NCBI RefSeq assembly: GCF_036997485.1
Contig: NZ_JAWLPU010000003.1
Coordinates: 62,001-126,000 of the forward strand
Origin: Brachyspira pilosicoli
Lineage (GTDB): Bacteria > Spirochaetota > Brachyspiria > Brachyspirales > Brachyspiraceae
Direction: 5' to 3'
Length of the DNA: 64,000 nucleotides
Shown here: piece by piece, positions 8,824 to 16,992 of the stretch
Layout of the letters: each line of letters opens with the position of its first letter
How positions within the stretch are numbered: position 1 is the first letter of the stretch
Notes under the pieces: model-generated
The model's input: the letters and a program-made list of their open reading frames with translations, nothing else
Told to the model about the DNA's origin: nothing
Databases searched by the model: none
Program-made: the position numbers and the translations under genes

Positions 8824-9189
8824 ATGAATGCTAAAAAATTAAAGAAATTTAAAGATTTAATACTGGAAGAAAAAAGAAAAACTTTAGATGAATTATTAAG
8901 CGGTAATGAATCTTACGAAACACTTAAAGAAGATGCTCATGGAGATTTGGCTGATATAGCTTTCCAAGCTTATGAAAAACAAAGTTTAGTATCTTTTTCG
9001 CAAAAAGAAAGAGATAAATTAGATATGCTTAACAATGCTCTTAAAAGAATTGAAGATGGTACTTACGGTAAATGTATAGATTGCAAAGAAGAAATTAATG
9101 AAGAGAGATTAACTGCTATACCATATACTTTAAGATGCATTAATTGTATGTCTAAATACGAAGATAAAAAGCGCCGTGAAAAAATGTAA
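8824..9189 (+). CDS. dksA: DksA/TraR family C4 zinc-finger protein
   Basis: Family members bind the secondary channel of RNA polymerase and modulate initiation, often with ppGpp. The protein has 121 residues. An N-terminal helical region (KKFKDLILEEKRKTLDEL) and a coiled-coil hairpin precede the C4 zinc finger CIDCKEEI ... CINCMSKYE, with the typical EINEERLTAIPYTLRC spacing. The coiled-coil tip carries the acidic EDAHGDLADIAFQ, similar to the DxxDxA tip motif of DksA. Its stop overlaps the priA start as TAATG, and its position behind rpsI suggests growth-rate control with the ribosomal operon. Confidence 0.88.
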   Translation: MNAKKLKKFKDLILEEKRKTLDELLSGNESYETLKEDAHGDLADIAFQAYEKQSLVSFSQKERDKLDMLNNALKRIEDGTYGKCIDCKEEINEERLTAIPYTLRCINCMSKYEDKKRREKM

Positions 9190-11180
9190 TGTATGTTAAA
9201 GTTGTTTTTAATCTTCCTATAGATAAGATACTTACATATAAAAAACCTGATGATATAAATGATAGTTTGATAGGTTGTAGAGTTATAGCTCCTATAAGAA
9301 ATAGAGGTGTTAAGGGTATTGTAATAGAAGAAACAGATAACCTTGACGGAGATTATAAAGTACTGCCTATCACAACTAGAATAGACCTTGAACCTATATG
9401 CTCTGAAAACGAATTTAATTTAGCTAAATGGATGAGCAGATATTATCATTCTTCTTATGGTGAGGCATTATTTGCTGCTTTGCCTGCTGGAAATCCTTCA
9501 AAAAAGAAAAATACTCCTAAACCTATAAAAGTTAAACAACAGCAATATTTAAAACTTAATGATGAACAAGAAAATGTTTTAAATACAATATTAAAAACTA
9601 TAGAAGAAAAAAAAGCTAAAAGTTTTTTGCTTCATGGTGTTACTGGAAGCGGTAAGACAGAAGTTTATTTACAGGCTATTAAAAGGGTAGTGGATTTAGG
9701 CAAACAGGCTATAGTAATACTTCCAGAAATATCTCTCACTCCTCAAACTATAAAAAGATTTGCTGAAAGGTTTGAAGGAAAAATTGCTGTGCTTCATAGT
9801 AAATTATCTCCTACTTCTAAATATAGATATTGGCAGATGATAAGAAATAATGATATAAAAATTGTTATAGGAGCAAGAAGTGCTATATTTTCTCCTACTC
9901 CTAATCTTGGTATTATAGTGATAGATGAAGAGCATGAAACTAGTTATAAGTCTAATGAAACTCCGAGGTATCATGCTAGGCAAATTGCTTTCTATAGAAA
10001 AGAAAGAGAAAATGCTACTCTTATTTTAGGAAGTGCTACTCCTTCTATTGAAAGCTATTATCATGCTTTAAATGGTACTATAGAACTTCTCACTCTCACT
10101 AAAAGGGCATCATCAATTAATATGCCTGAAGTTAAGATTTTGGATTTAAAAAAAGAAAAGAGGGCTGATTCTTTTCCAATGCTTACCCAAACACTGGTTA
10201 AAGAAATTAATAAAAAATTGGAATTAAAAGAGCAAATAATATTGTTTCTAAACAGAAAAGGATATGCCCCAGTGGTGAGTTGTTCTCATTGCGGGGTGGT
10301 GTTGGAATGCCCAAATTGTTCTGTTTCGCTTACTTATCATAAAAAAAAGAATGTTGTTATGTGTCATTACTGTGGATATACACAGTTTGTAGAAGAGTTA
10401 TGCGACAAATGCAATATTGGGCATTTTGAGAGAATTGGAACTGGTACAGAAAAAGTTGAGGAGAATCTTAATACTTTATTTCCAAATGCTGTTATAGAGA
10501 GAATGGACCAAGAAACTGTTGGAGGCACAAAAAAATATGAAGATATATTTAAAAGGTTTGCTGATAGAGAAATAGATATTTTAATTGGCACACAGATGAT
10601 AGCTAAAGGGCTTGATTTTCCTAATGTTACTTTGGTTGGAGTTTTGCTTGCCGATATGTCGCTTCATATACCAGATTTTAGAAGTGCTGAGAGAACATTT
10701 AATCTAATAACTCAAGTTGCTGGAAGAAGCGGAAGAGGAGACAAAAAAGGAATTGTTTATATTCAGGCATTTAATACAAATCATTATTCAATACTTTATG
10801 CTAAAGAGCATGACTATATTTCTTTTTACAATAGAGAAATAGAAAATAGAAAACATACTGCAGGTTTACCTTATCCTCCTTTTTTGAGATTGGTGAGAAT
10901 TGTTGTACGCGGAATAGATGAAAAAAAAGTAGAAAGTGATGCCAATATTATAGCAGATTTAGTTAGAACTCTCACTTATAAATACACAGAAAAAGTAGAA
11001 ATATTAGGTGCTGCTCCTTGTACTATGAGCAAATTAAATAAATACTATAGATGGAATATTTTAATCAAAACAGCTTCTCATTCGCTTCTAAAAGAATTCT
11101 TTGAAAGTTTAAACAAATCCTTTATAGCACAAAAAGATAATTATATAGAAATAGATATAGATCCAGTTAATATGCTTTAA
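9189..11180 (+). CDS. priA: Primosomal protein N' (replication restart helicase PriA)
   Basis: PriA recognises abandoned replication forks and reloads the replisome. The order is an N-terminal DNA-binding domain (residues 1-110), Walker A GVTGSGKTEVY, the DEAH-type box DEEHETSYK, SATPS, and a zinc-binding insertion with paired cysteines (CSHC, CPNC, CHYC, CDKC). Helicase motifs TQMIAKGLDFPNV and QVAGRSGRG follow, then the C-terminal domain. At 663 residues it is somewhat shorter than the E. coli protein. Its ATG overlaps the dksA stop by one base. Its 3' end overlaps the convergent downstream regulator by 4 bp. Confidence 0.96.
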   Translation: MYVKVVFNLPIDKILTYKKPDDINDSLIGCRVIAPIRNRGVKGIVIEETDNLDGDYKVLPITTRIDLEPICSENEFNLAKWMSRYYHSSYGEALFAALPAGNPSKKKNTPKPIKVKQQQYLKLNDEQENVLNTILKTIEEKKAKSFLLHGVTGSGKTEVYLQAIKRVVDLGKQAIVILPEISLTPQTIKRFAERFEGKIAVLHSKLSPTSKYRYWQMIRNNDIKIVIGARSAIFSPTPNLGIIVIDEEHETSYKSNETPRYHARQIAFYRKERENATLILGSATPSIESYYHALNGTIELLTLTKRASSINMPEVKILDLKKEKRADSFPMLTQTLVKEINKKLELKEQIILFLNRKGYAPVVSCSHCGVVLECPNCSVSLTYHKKKNVVMCHYCGYTQFVEELCDKCNIGHFERIGTGTEKVEENLNTLFPNAVIERMDQETVGGTKKYEDIFKRFADREIDILIGTQMIAKGLDFPNVTLVGVLLADMSLHIPDFRSAERTFNLITQVAGRSGRGDKKGIVYIQAFNTNHYSILYAKEHDYISFYNREIENRKHTAGLPYPPFLRLVRIVVRGIDEKKVESDANIIADLVRTLTYKYTEKVEILGAAPCTMSKLNKYYRWNILIKTASHSLLKEFFESLNKSFIAQKDNYIEIDIDPVNML

Positions 11181-11785
11181 ATATCTACATAAAATCTTAA
11201 AGCATTTCTTATTCTTGCATTTAATTCATTTTGACCAACAGGTTTTTGTACATAATCGCAAGCACCTTTTTCAAGCCCATTAACTACATCATCTTCATTA
11301 TATTTTTTTGTGATTATAATAATGAGTGCCATTCTCAAACTTATTTCTTTTTTTATTTCATCTAATAAATAGAAATAATCCTTATCATCAGATAAATTAA
11401 TATCCATTAGAATAATATCTGGAAGTATTTTTTTTAATTCATTTAATGGATTAGTTAAATTAGATACTATAGAAACTTCATAATCATTTTTAAGCCATTG
11501 TAAATAGTTTTTTCTTGTAATTTCTATAGGCTCTATAACTGCTATTTTATATTTAGAGACTTTTCTCTTTAATTTTACTCTCTTCTCTCTTTTATTGAAT
11601 GCTAAAAACACTTTTAAATCGGCATATCTAATTTTATATCTTTTACCTGGCGTGAGATCAGCTTTAAGTCCATAATGTCTTACCCAATAATTTACAGTAG
11701 TTCTCGACACGCCTAATATTTTTGAAACGTCTATTGGAGAGAGTAAATCATCATCTTCATATATAACATTTTTTTCTAAATCCAT
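11177..11785 (-). CDS. Response regulator with N-terminal HTH and C-terminal receiver
   Basis: Residues about 14-62 are an excisionase/MerR-type helix-turn-helix: SPIDVSKILGVSRTTVNYWVRHYGL, then TPGKRYKIRYADLKVFL. After a basic linker (KREKRVKLKRKVSK) comes a receiver domain. It starts KIAVIEP, has the phosphoacceptor Asp in ILMDINL, a Thr in IIIITKK and the Lys in YVQKPV. Most response regulators have the reverse order, receiver first. One of the two usual acidic-pocket residues appears as the Glu of VIEP. No histidine kinase is adjacent. It is probably a DNA-binding regulator; the target is unknown. Confidence 0.82.
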   Translation of the reverse strand: MDLEKNVIYEDDDLLSPIDVSKILGVSRTTVNYWVRHYGLKADLTPGKRYKIRYADLKVFLAFNKREKRVKLKRKVSKYKIAVIEPIEITRKNYLQWLKNDYEVSIVSNLTNPLNELKKILPDIILMDINLSDDKDYFYLLDEIKKEISLRMALIIIITKKYNEDDVVNGLEKGACDYVQKPVGQNELNARIRNALRFYVDI

Positions 11786-11880
11786 TAAATTTCCTTTATT
11801 TTTAATAAATAATAAAAAAAATAGAATAATATATAGCTATATATTTGTCAATAAAGAAAATATATGGCTATATTTTAAAT

Positions 11881-12348
11881 TTAAAAAAATTTTTTAATAT
11901 TTCCAATAAGATTTTTTATTTTTTCTAAAATATTATTCTTATTTATAATATCTTCTATGTATTTATTAAAATTATCAGGCAGTTTACTACATAATTTTTT
12001 AGCATAACTTATAACTTTTTTCTCACCAACATGAAGTTCTTCATTTATAGAAAATAATATATCAAAATATGATGCTAATATAGCAGTTGTTCTGTGATTA
12101 ATACTAACAATATCATTTATTTTTATAGCCTTTTATAATTGTTCGTAAAATGAAGCTATTTTTTTTGCGACATAATATTATAGTTTTTTATACAATATTA
12201 TCTTTGAGTTTTTAGGGCAATCTTTGTTTAATTCCATTTGAAGACTTATAAAAGAATCATTGCTTTTATAGAGTATTTTAGAGTTTTTTACATTTTGCCA
12301 AAATAAAGACTTCACCTGAAAATTTTTTAAACTTTCAAGCAAAGCCTT
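11881..12348 (-). pseudogene. Decayed nucleotidyltransferase-like (DUF4037-type) gene, C-terminal remnant
   Basis: One minus-strand frame codes for a coherent protein from about 12348 to a stop at 11881, interrupted by in-frame stops at about 12178-12180 and 12133-12135. The pieces read KALLESLKNFQVKSLFWQN, then YYVAKKIASFYEQL, then KAIKINDIVSINHRTTAILA and LFSINEELHVGEKKVISYA. The last parts resemble the helical C-terminal half of DUF4037-type nucleotidyltransferases, which I know only from family pattern. The N-terminal catalytic half is missing. The rest of the 11786-12368 gap holds nothing else visible. Confidence 0.6.
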
Positions 12349-12368
12349 TTAAGTAGAAATATGATTAA

Positions 12369-12779
12369 TTATTTTTTATTACAAACTATATTCTGACCTT
12401 CAATACTAGGCATTGCTGCATTTTTTGTAAAATTAACTGTTACAGAAGTATCAGTAAATTTTAAAGTACCTGATACAGTATTATCACCAGAATCAAAAGT
12501 ATAATCAGTACCTGAACCTGTTACATCCATATATCCTAAATATGTAGGTTCTGATGTTTGGTCATTACCGTTAATAATACCAACTTTACCATCTTTCACT
12601 GTTAGCCATAAATATACTTGGCTACTTTGATAATTAAAACTGTTTTCTGATACATAACTATTACCATTATACTGCTCTATGCCTTTTGGATCTGTTTGCT
12701 GCTCAGCATTGGAACAGCTTATACTAAATACACCTACTAAAAATAAACTAAAAATGATTGATAAGATTTTTTTGTTCAT
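12369..12779 (-). CDS. Small lipoprotein, function unknown
   Basis: This is a 136-residue protein with a lipoprotein signal peptide (MNKKILSIIFSLFLVGVFS) and lipobox SISC, so the mature N-terminus is the Cys at about residue 22. The mature part is beta-rich, with repeated polar strands (QVYLWLTVKDGKVGII, GSGTDYTFDSGDNTVSGTL) like a small lipocalin or beta-sandwich domain. I recognise no family. AAGGAG precedes the start. About 370 bp upstream is a promoter followed by a pentanucleotide repeat tract; an open frame from that promoter would, in one repeat phase, end 32 bp inside this gene. Confidence 0.82.
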   Translation of the reverse strand: MNKKILSIIFSLFLVGVFSISCSNAEQQTDPKGIEQYNGNSYVSENSFNYQSSQVYLWLTVKDGKVGIINGNDQTSEPTYLGYMDVTGSGTDYTFDSGDNTVSGTLKFTDTSVTVNFTKNAAMPSIEGQNIVCNKK

Positions 12780-12842
12780 AATGAACTCTCCTTAAAATTA
12801 ATTTTATTATAAATATTCTTAAAAAATGTTTACTCTCAAAAG

Positions 12843-12933
12843 CAAGGGTTTCAAGCTCGCGTAAAATAAAGTCTATATTCGTATTATTATCATAATACCA
12901 TACTACCTTAAAAACAAGGGTTTCAAGCCCTTT
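12843..12933. repeat. Paired GGGTTTCAAGC motifs
   Basis: The motif CAAGGGTTTCAAGC occurs at about 12843-12856 and again at 12915-12928. The second copy continues into a short inverted repeat, AAGGG-TTTCAAG-CCCTT. They lie between the pentamer tract and the lipoprotein start and may be fragments of a dispersed repeat. Confidence 0.5.
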
Positions 12934-13060
12934 TAAAATACTTTGATTAATAGTTGAAATTATTGAAATGCTATTAAAAAATATATGATTAAAAAAATTA
13001 TGCAATGAAAATACAGGTTTTAAATTTTCTAAGAAATATAAATTATTTAAAAATTTAAAC

Positions 13061-13129
13061 TTGTCTTGTCTTGTCTTGTCTTGTCTTGTCTTGTCTTGTC
13101 TTGTCTTGTCTTGTCTTGTCTTGTCTTGT
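13061..13129. repeat. Pentanucleotide microsatellite (TTGTC)13
   Basis: There are thirteen perfect TTGTC units from 13061 to 13125, plus a partial unit TTGT. On the minus strand the unit is GACAA. Five is not a multiple of three, so slippage shifts any frame crossing the tract. It lies just downstream of a minus-strand promoter. Confidence 0.97.
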
Positions 13130-13158
13130 TAATAAAGTAAAGTTTTTCATATAAAAAT

Positions 13159-13186
13159 ATTATACTTTACATAATTGTTTTGTCAA
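13159..13186 (-). promoter_or_regulatory. Consensus sigma70 promoter reading through the pentamer tract
   Basis: On the minus strand TTGACA (13186-13181), a 16-bp spacer and TATAAT (13164-13159) match consensus in both boxes. The predicted start site falls at or within 1-2 nt of the ATG at 13150, so a transcript could be leaderless. It is the only strong promoter seen upstream of the lipoprotein gene. Confidence 0.8.
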
Positions 13187-13247
13187 TTTTTTTATATGAT
13201 TTTAATTGAAATTATTTAAAAAAATTTATTAAATTAAGAATTAAAAA

Positions 13248-13328
13248 CCGCACGATGAATTAATTTATACATAAAATAAAAATGTTGTTATTAATAAACT
13301 TATATTTTAAAACCAATTCAACGTGCGG
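13248..13328. repeat. 81-bp element with 14-bp inverted ends
   Basis: CCGCACGATGAATT at 13248-13261 and AATTCAACGTGCGG at 13315-13328 are inverted copies with one mismatch, bounding an 81-bp AT-rich segment. The right arm ends 5 bp from the stop codon of the next gene. It could be a MITE-like insertion or a long-loop terminator; no flanking duplication is obvious. Confidence 0.6.
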
Positions 13329-13333
13329 AGAAA

Positions 13334-14371
13334 TTATCTCGTAAACATCTTAACGTATCTTTCTCTATATTTATAACTTAATAGTTTTTTATTGTATAGT
13401 TCAGAAAGTTCTTTTATTTCTGTATTATCCATTTTATCTGTATCTATTGCATAAATATAACTATCTTCTTTAAAACCTTTTATCATAATATTTACATAAC
13501 AATTAAATTTTTTCTCAAAAAATATTTTAAAGAAAAATATAGAAAATACTAAAATTAAAGAATTAACTATAACATACGCCAAAATAAAAATATAATAAGA
13601 ATATATAAATCTCTTGCCGCTGCTTAATATAAAAAAACCTTCGCCCTGGTATATTGCTGTCTCAAATAATAAATGTTTCTTTTTAAAATTATTCCAATCT
13701 TCTATTTGGTATTTAAGTTCGTTGTCATAATATATTAAAGCTATATCGTAACTATTTGCAAATCCTTCGTAGTCTATATTATCAGATTCCAAAGAGAATG
13801 TGGTTTGTGCCTCATATATAATATTATCTCTTATATCTATATAAGAATTAGATATTTTTCCATCAAATGCCCAATTCAAAATACTGTATAATATTATAAA
13901 TATCAAAGCTACAACTATAGATATGCACACTATAAAATTTGATGATAATGTGGAGAAAAAAGTATTATTATTTTCAATGCTAAATAAATAGAAAAAATAT
14001 ATTATATGACCAATGTAAAAAATAAATATTACATGATAAATCCTAGTTAAAAAAGAAGCAATTATACTTTCTCTTAAAAATATCCTATCAAGTGAGAAGA
14101 AATTAAAAGCATAAAATAATCCTAATATAGATAATATAAAAGGCATTAAATAAATAACCAGATAAAAAAATAATTCTATTCTCGAATATTTCTTAACATT
14201 ATAAAAAAATACACATACAAAATAAAAAGAACATAAAAACTCTATGCAAATTAATATATTCATTATATATATGTTAATATTGAGTATCATATATGCACAC
14301 ATAGATATAATAGTTAAAGAAGATACTGCCGCTGCTATAAAGTTAATATTATGTTTAATTAGTTTTTCCAC
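13334..14371 (-). CDS. Multi-pass membrane protein, function unknown
   Basis: This protein has 345 residues. Five or six hydrophobic segments lie in the first 165 residues (for example FIAAAVSSLTIISMCAYMIL, IVVALIFIILYSILNWAF). An extracytoplasmic domain of about 85 residues follows (residues 170-255), then another membrane segment (YYIFILAYVIVNSLILVFSI) and a polar cytoplasmic tail containing TEIKELSELYNKKLLS. The plan of a sensing loop, a final membrane helix and a HAMP-like tail resembles a receptor input module lacking an output domain. I recognise no family. Its start overlaps the end of the upstream gene by 13 bp, so the two are probably coupled. Confidence 0.75.
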   Translation of the reverse strand: MEKLIKHNINFIAAAVSSLTIISMCAYMILNINIYIMNILICIEFLCSFYFVCVFFYNVKKYSRIELFFYLVIYLMPFILSILGLFYAFNFFSLDRIFLRESIIASFLTRIYHVIFIFYIGHIIYFFYLFSIENNNTFFSTLSSNFIVCISIVVALIFIILYSILNWAFDGKISNSYIDIRDNIIYEAQTTFSLESDNIDYEGFANSYDIALIYYDNELKYQIEDWNNFKKKHLLFETAIYQGEGFFILSSGKRFIYSYYIFILAYVIVNSLILVFSIFFFKIFFEKKFNCYVNIMIKGFKEDSYIYAIDTDKMDNTEIKELSELYNKKLLSYKYRERYVKMFTR

Positions 14372-15111
14372 TCTATTTCCCCTGTTTTTACTATATCATA
14401 TAATTTTTTAATCATAATATAATCTAATCCCAAAAATGAAGCATTATTTACCAAATTATATATAGCACTCACAAATATAGGCTGAGTATATATGATGTTG
14501 TTTTCGATATATGGATATGATGATATTATCCTAGATATATTAAACAAAATGGCGATGAGCCTTGATGAAGAAGACAATTCATCGTTTTTTATTGAATATG
14601 GTAATATACTTTTTGCGGCTATTGCTATAAATATTGGATTAATGTTTTCTAAAGTAGATATATTATCGATAGAATTATCTATCATTTCTTTTGCTTTATC
14701 TCTAAATTCTTTAACATCATATTTATATTCATTGTAAATAGGAAGATATGCTATATAACTAGTATGCATTATATCTTTTAATATTAAGAGTACAGATAAA
14801 TAATTAACTAATTCATCACTTGTGAGATTAAATTTATCATCATTAATAAAAGAATATTCTTCTCCATTTTCATTTTTTAAACGAGTTAGTACAATTTGTT
14901 TTATTATATTACTTTTTAGAGTTTGATAGGTATATGAAACATAATCTATAAAAGATTCATTATTATTAGATTTTTTGATTAGTTTAATAATAGATTCTCT
15001 TTGAACTTCATAATTTTTATCATAACCTGGTATATGTGATAGAAACTCAAAATCTATATTATTTTCTACATATTCAATAAAACTGTTGTAAGCATCATGT
15101 CCTAAAAGCAC
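14359..15111 (-). CDS. Soluble helical protein, function unknown
   Basis: A 250-residue, mostly helical protein with no signal peptide or membrane segment. It starts with GTG at 15111, with AGGA about 10 bases upstream; no ATG is available nearby in frame. Helical stretches include ESIIKLIKKSNNNESFIDYV, VKEFRDKAKEMIDNSIDN and LIAILFNISRIISSY. I recognise no family. It overlaps the downstream membrane-protein gene by 13 bp, which suggests the two act together. A 190-bp AT-rich gap lies upstream. Confidence 0.7.
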   Translation of the reverse strand: MLLGHDAYNSFIEYVENNIDFEFLSHIPGYDKNYEVQRESIIKLIKKSNNNESFIDYVSYTYQTLKSNIIKQIVLTRLKNENGEEYSFINDDKFNLTSDELVNYLSVLLILKDIMHTSYIAYLPIYNEYKYDVKEFRDKAKEMIDNSIDNISTLENINPIFIAIAAKSILPYSIKNDELSSSSRLIAILFNISRIISSYPYIENNIIYTQPIFVSAIYNLVNNASFLGLDYIMIKKLYDIVKTGEIEWKN

Positions 15112-15301
15112 AAAATCAATCCTGTAATATTTTAATATAATTTTGTTTATTATATTCGGTAAAATTTATATATATATAAGATAATTATTTTTTGTAATAT
15201 TTTTATGTCGTAAATAATTTGTATAATTTTATTTTATATATTATTTTTTATAAAATTATGAAATACTTGTAGATAAATATATTTTTACACAATAAAAAAT
15301 T

Positions 15302-15904
15302 TTATATAGAAATATCTATTTGAGGGAGTACAGGATAAGCAAATAGCATATTAAGATTAAAGTCATCAGTTGTTATTATAACATCTTTATCTTTCATATC
15401 AGAGCATAAACTTATTATATAAGAATCATCGAGAATAAATGTGACAAAAAATGAATTATCTGTATTATATATCACTCTTTCATCTAAATCTATTTCTATA
15501 GAATCTTTTATATCAAAAATCACTTTACCAAGTTTTTTAACATAAGCCTCTTTTAATGTCCACAAAGTAAAAAAATCTATTTCTAATTTCTTTGAAGCCT
15601 TTAAGAACTTGCATTCTTTAAAAGAAAAATATTCACTTGCAATATCCAAAAATTTTCTCTCTTTAATAAACTCGGCATCAACCCCTATAAGTCTATCAGA
15701 CATTCCAACACAAATTAAATCATTGCTATGGGAACCATTAAAAAATATATTATCTTCATTTTCAAAATAAGGCTTACCATTATCATTTCTTTTTATTGTT
15801 AAGTTATTTTTGTTATAATGGTTATAAGCCATCTCTTTTGATAAGTTTTCTATATTGCCATTATACTCATTATTAAAAACATATTTTAAATAAATCATAA
15901 TCAC
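15302..15904 (-). CDS. Sfp-type 4'-phosphopantetheinyl transferase
   Basis: Enzymes of this superfamily move phosphopantetheine from CoA onto a serine of acyl-, aryl- or peptidyl-carrier proteins. Both signature motifs are present: GVDAEF (residues 74-79, with Mg2+-binding D76 and E78) and FFTLWTLKEAYVKKLG (111-126, with W115, K118, E119 and K123). An upstream GKPYF ... FFNGSHS block matches the substrate-binding part. The 200-residue length indicates the Sfp/Gsp class, not AcpS. The start is GTG at 15904, overlapping the TelA stop as GTGA; Met3 is the alternative. No carrier-protein or polyketide gene is adjacent. Confidence 0.87.
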   Translation of the reverse strand: MIMIYLKYVFNNEYNGNIENLSKEMAYNHYNKNNLTIKRNDNGKPYFENEDNIFFNGSHSNDLICVGMSDRLIGVDAEFIKERKFLDIASEYFSFKECKFLKASKKLEIDFFTLWTLKEAYVKKLGKVIFDIKDSIEIDLDERVIYNTDNSFFVTFILDDSYIISLCSDMKDKDVIITTDDFNLNMLFAYPVLPQIDISI

Positions 15905-16971
15905 TCTTTTGTATTCAATATCTTGTTTTTAAGTTCGTTTTCAATGTTTAACAATTCCATTTCAGCATTTTTTCTTTTTTCTCTGCCTTCATTTTGTATT
16001 TTTATTACTTCGTCCAATGTAGAAATTAATTGTTCATTTGTATGTTTTAATGTTTCAATGTCTACTATAGCTCTTTCAGATTCTTTTGCTGTTTCTATAG
16101 TAGAAGTTTTTAGCATATCGGCATTTTTTCTAAGAAGCTCATTAGTGGTGTCTGTAACTGCTCTTTGTGCTTTGGCAGCTTCATTAGAATGATAAAGCCC
16201 TATAGCTAATACCATCTGATTCTTCCACAAAGGTATAGTATTAACAAGTGTAGATTGTATCTTTTCACTCATCACTACATTATTGTTTTGAACCATTCTT
16301 ATTTGTGGTATAGTTTGTATTGATACTGTTTTGGTTAATTCTAAATCATGTATTCTTTTTTCAAATCTATTAGCTAAATCTTTATAATCTCTTGCAGCTT
16401 GAACATCTTCTGGTGTGTTTGTTTGTTTTGCTTTCTCTTCAAGTTCTAATATTTTTTTGTTTATTTCATTATTTAATTTATCTTTTCCAGCTTTAATATA
16501 TAGTTCAAGTTCTTTTAAATAGTCTAAATTATAATCATACATTTGGTCTAATATACTAATATCTTTTAATAATGTTCTTTGATGATTTTCTAATATCTTG
16601 ATTATGCCGTCAATATTAACTTCTACTTTAGAATATTTAGTTTTTAATTTGCTCAAATTATTAATACCTTTCTTAAAAAATCCAAATATACCTTTAGACT
16701 CTTTTTCTATGTCAAAACCTTTAAGTTCTACTATTAAATCGCTAATAGTGTTTCCTATATCTCCTAAATCTTTATTCATTACACTGCTTAAAGTGTTTTC
16801 AGAAAACTGCACCATTTTACTTTGTGCAGCAGAACCATAAGACATTATAGAAAGAGAATCTTCTAAGTTTATACTATTAGACAGCTCTTTTATTTTGTTA
16901 TTATCATTCTCATTTATTTTAGAATCTATACTTTTTTGAATATCCAAACTTAAAGAATTATTTTCTTGCAT
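15901..16971 (-). CDS. TelA/KlaA family protein (toxic anion resistance family)
   Basis: TelA-family proteins were named for plasmid tellurite resistance, but chromosomal members are linked to envelope stress. The 356-residue protein is helical and coiled-coil throughout. Typical family blocks are SYGSAAQSKMVQFSENTLSS, FGFFKKGINNLSKL, ILDQMYDYNLDYLKELELYI, the long IQTIPQIRMVQNNNVVMSEK and IPLWKNQMVLAIGLYHSNEA. The last block is the most diagnostic. An XpaC-like gene lies 21 bp upstream and a PPTase gene overlaps by 4 bp downstream. The TelA-XpaC pair is common in Firmicutes. Confidence 0.92.
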   Translation of the reverse strand: MQENNSLSLDIQKSIDSKINENDNNKIKELSNSINLEDSLSIMSYGSAAQSKMVQFSENTLSSVMNKDLGDIGNTISDLIVELKGFDIEKESKGIFGFFKKGINNLSKLKTKYSKVEVNIDGIIKILENHQRTLLKDISILDQMYDYNLDYLKELELYIKAGKDKLNNEINKKILELEEKAKQTNTPEDVQAARDYKDLANRFEKRIHDLELTKTVSIQTIPQIRMVQNNNVVMSEKIQSTLVNTIPLWKNQMVLAIGLYHSNEAAKAQRAVTDTTNELLRKNADMLKTSTIETAKESERAIVDIETLKHTNEQLISTLDEVIKIQNEGREKRKNAEMELLNIENELKNKILNTKE

Positions 16972-16992
16972 AAATCAAAACCTCCAAAAAAA

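Larger units (their letters stand above)
12748..13150 (-). other. Candidate phase-variable, leaderless upstream ORF (currently out of phase)
   Basis: An ATG at 13150-13148 lies 8 nt after a strong minus-strand -10 box. It reads MKNFTLLTRQ and then DKTRQ repeats coded by the GACAA pentamers. With the 13 copies present, the frame stops right after the repeats (31 residues). Past the repeats a different frame is open for about 100 codons down to a stop at 12748, reading LHNFFNHIFFN and later KGLETLVFKVVWYYDNN. One extra pentamer would join the two into about 135 residues. It is not known whether the product is made; the effect could be through translational coupling to the lipoprotein gene. Confidence 0.45.

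Noticed and set aside
13061-13129. CRISPR array
   Set aside because: The unit is only 5 bp without spacers; it is a microsatellite.
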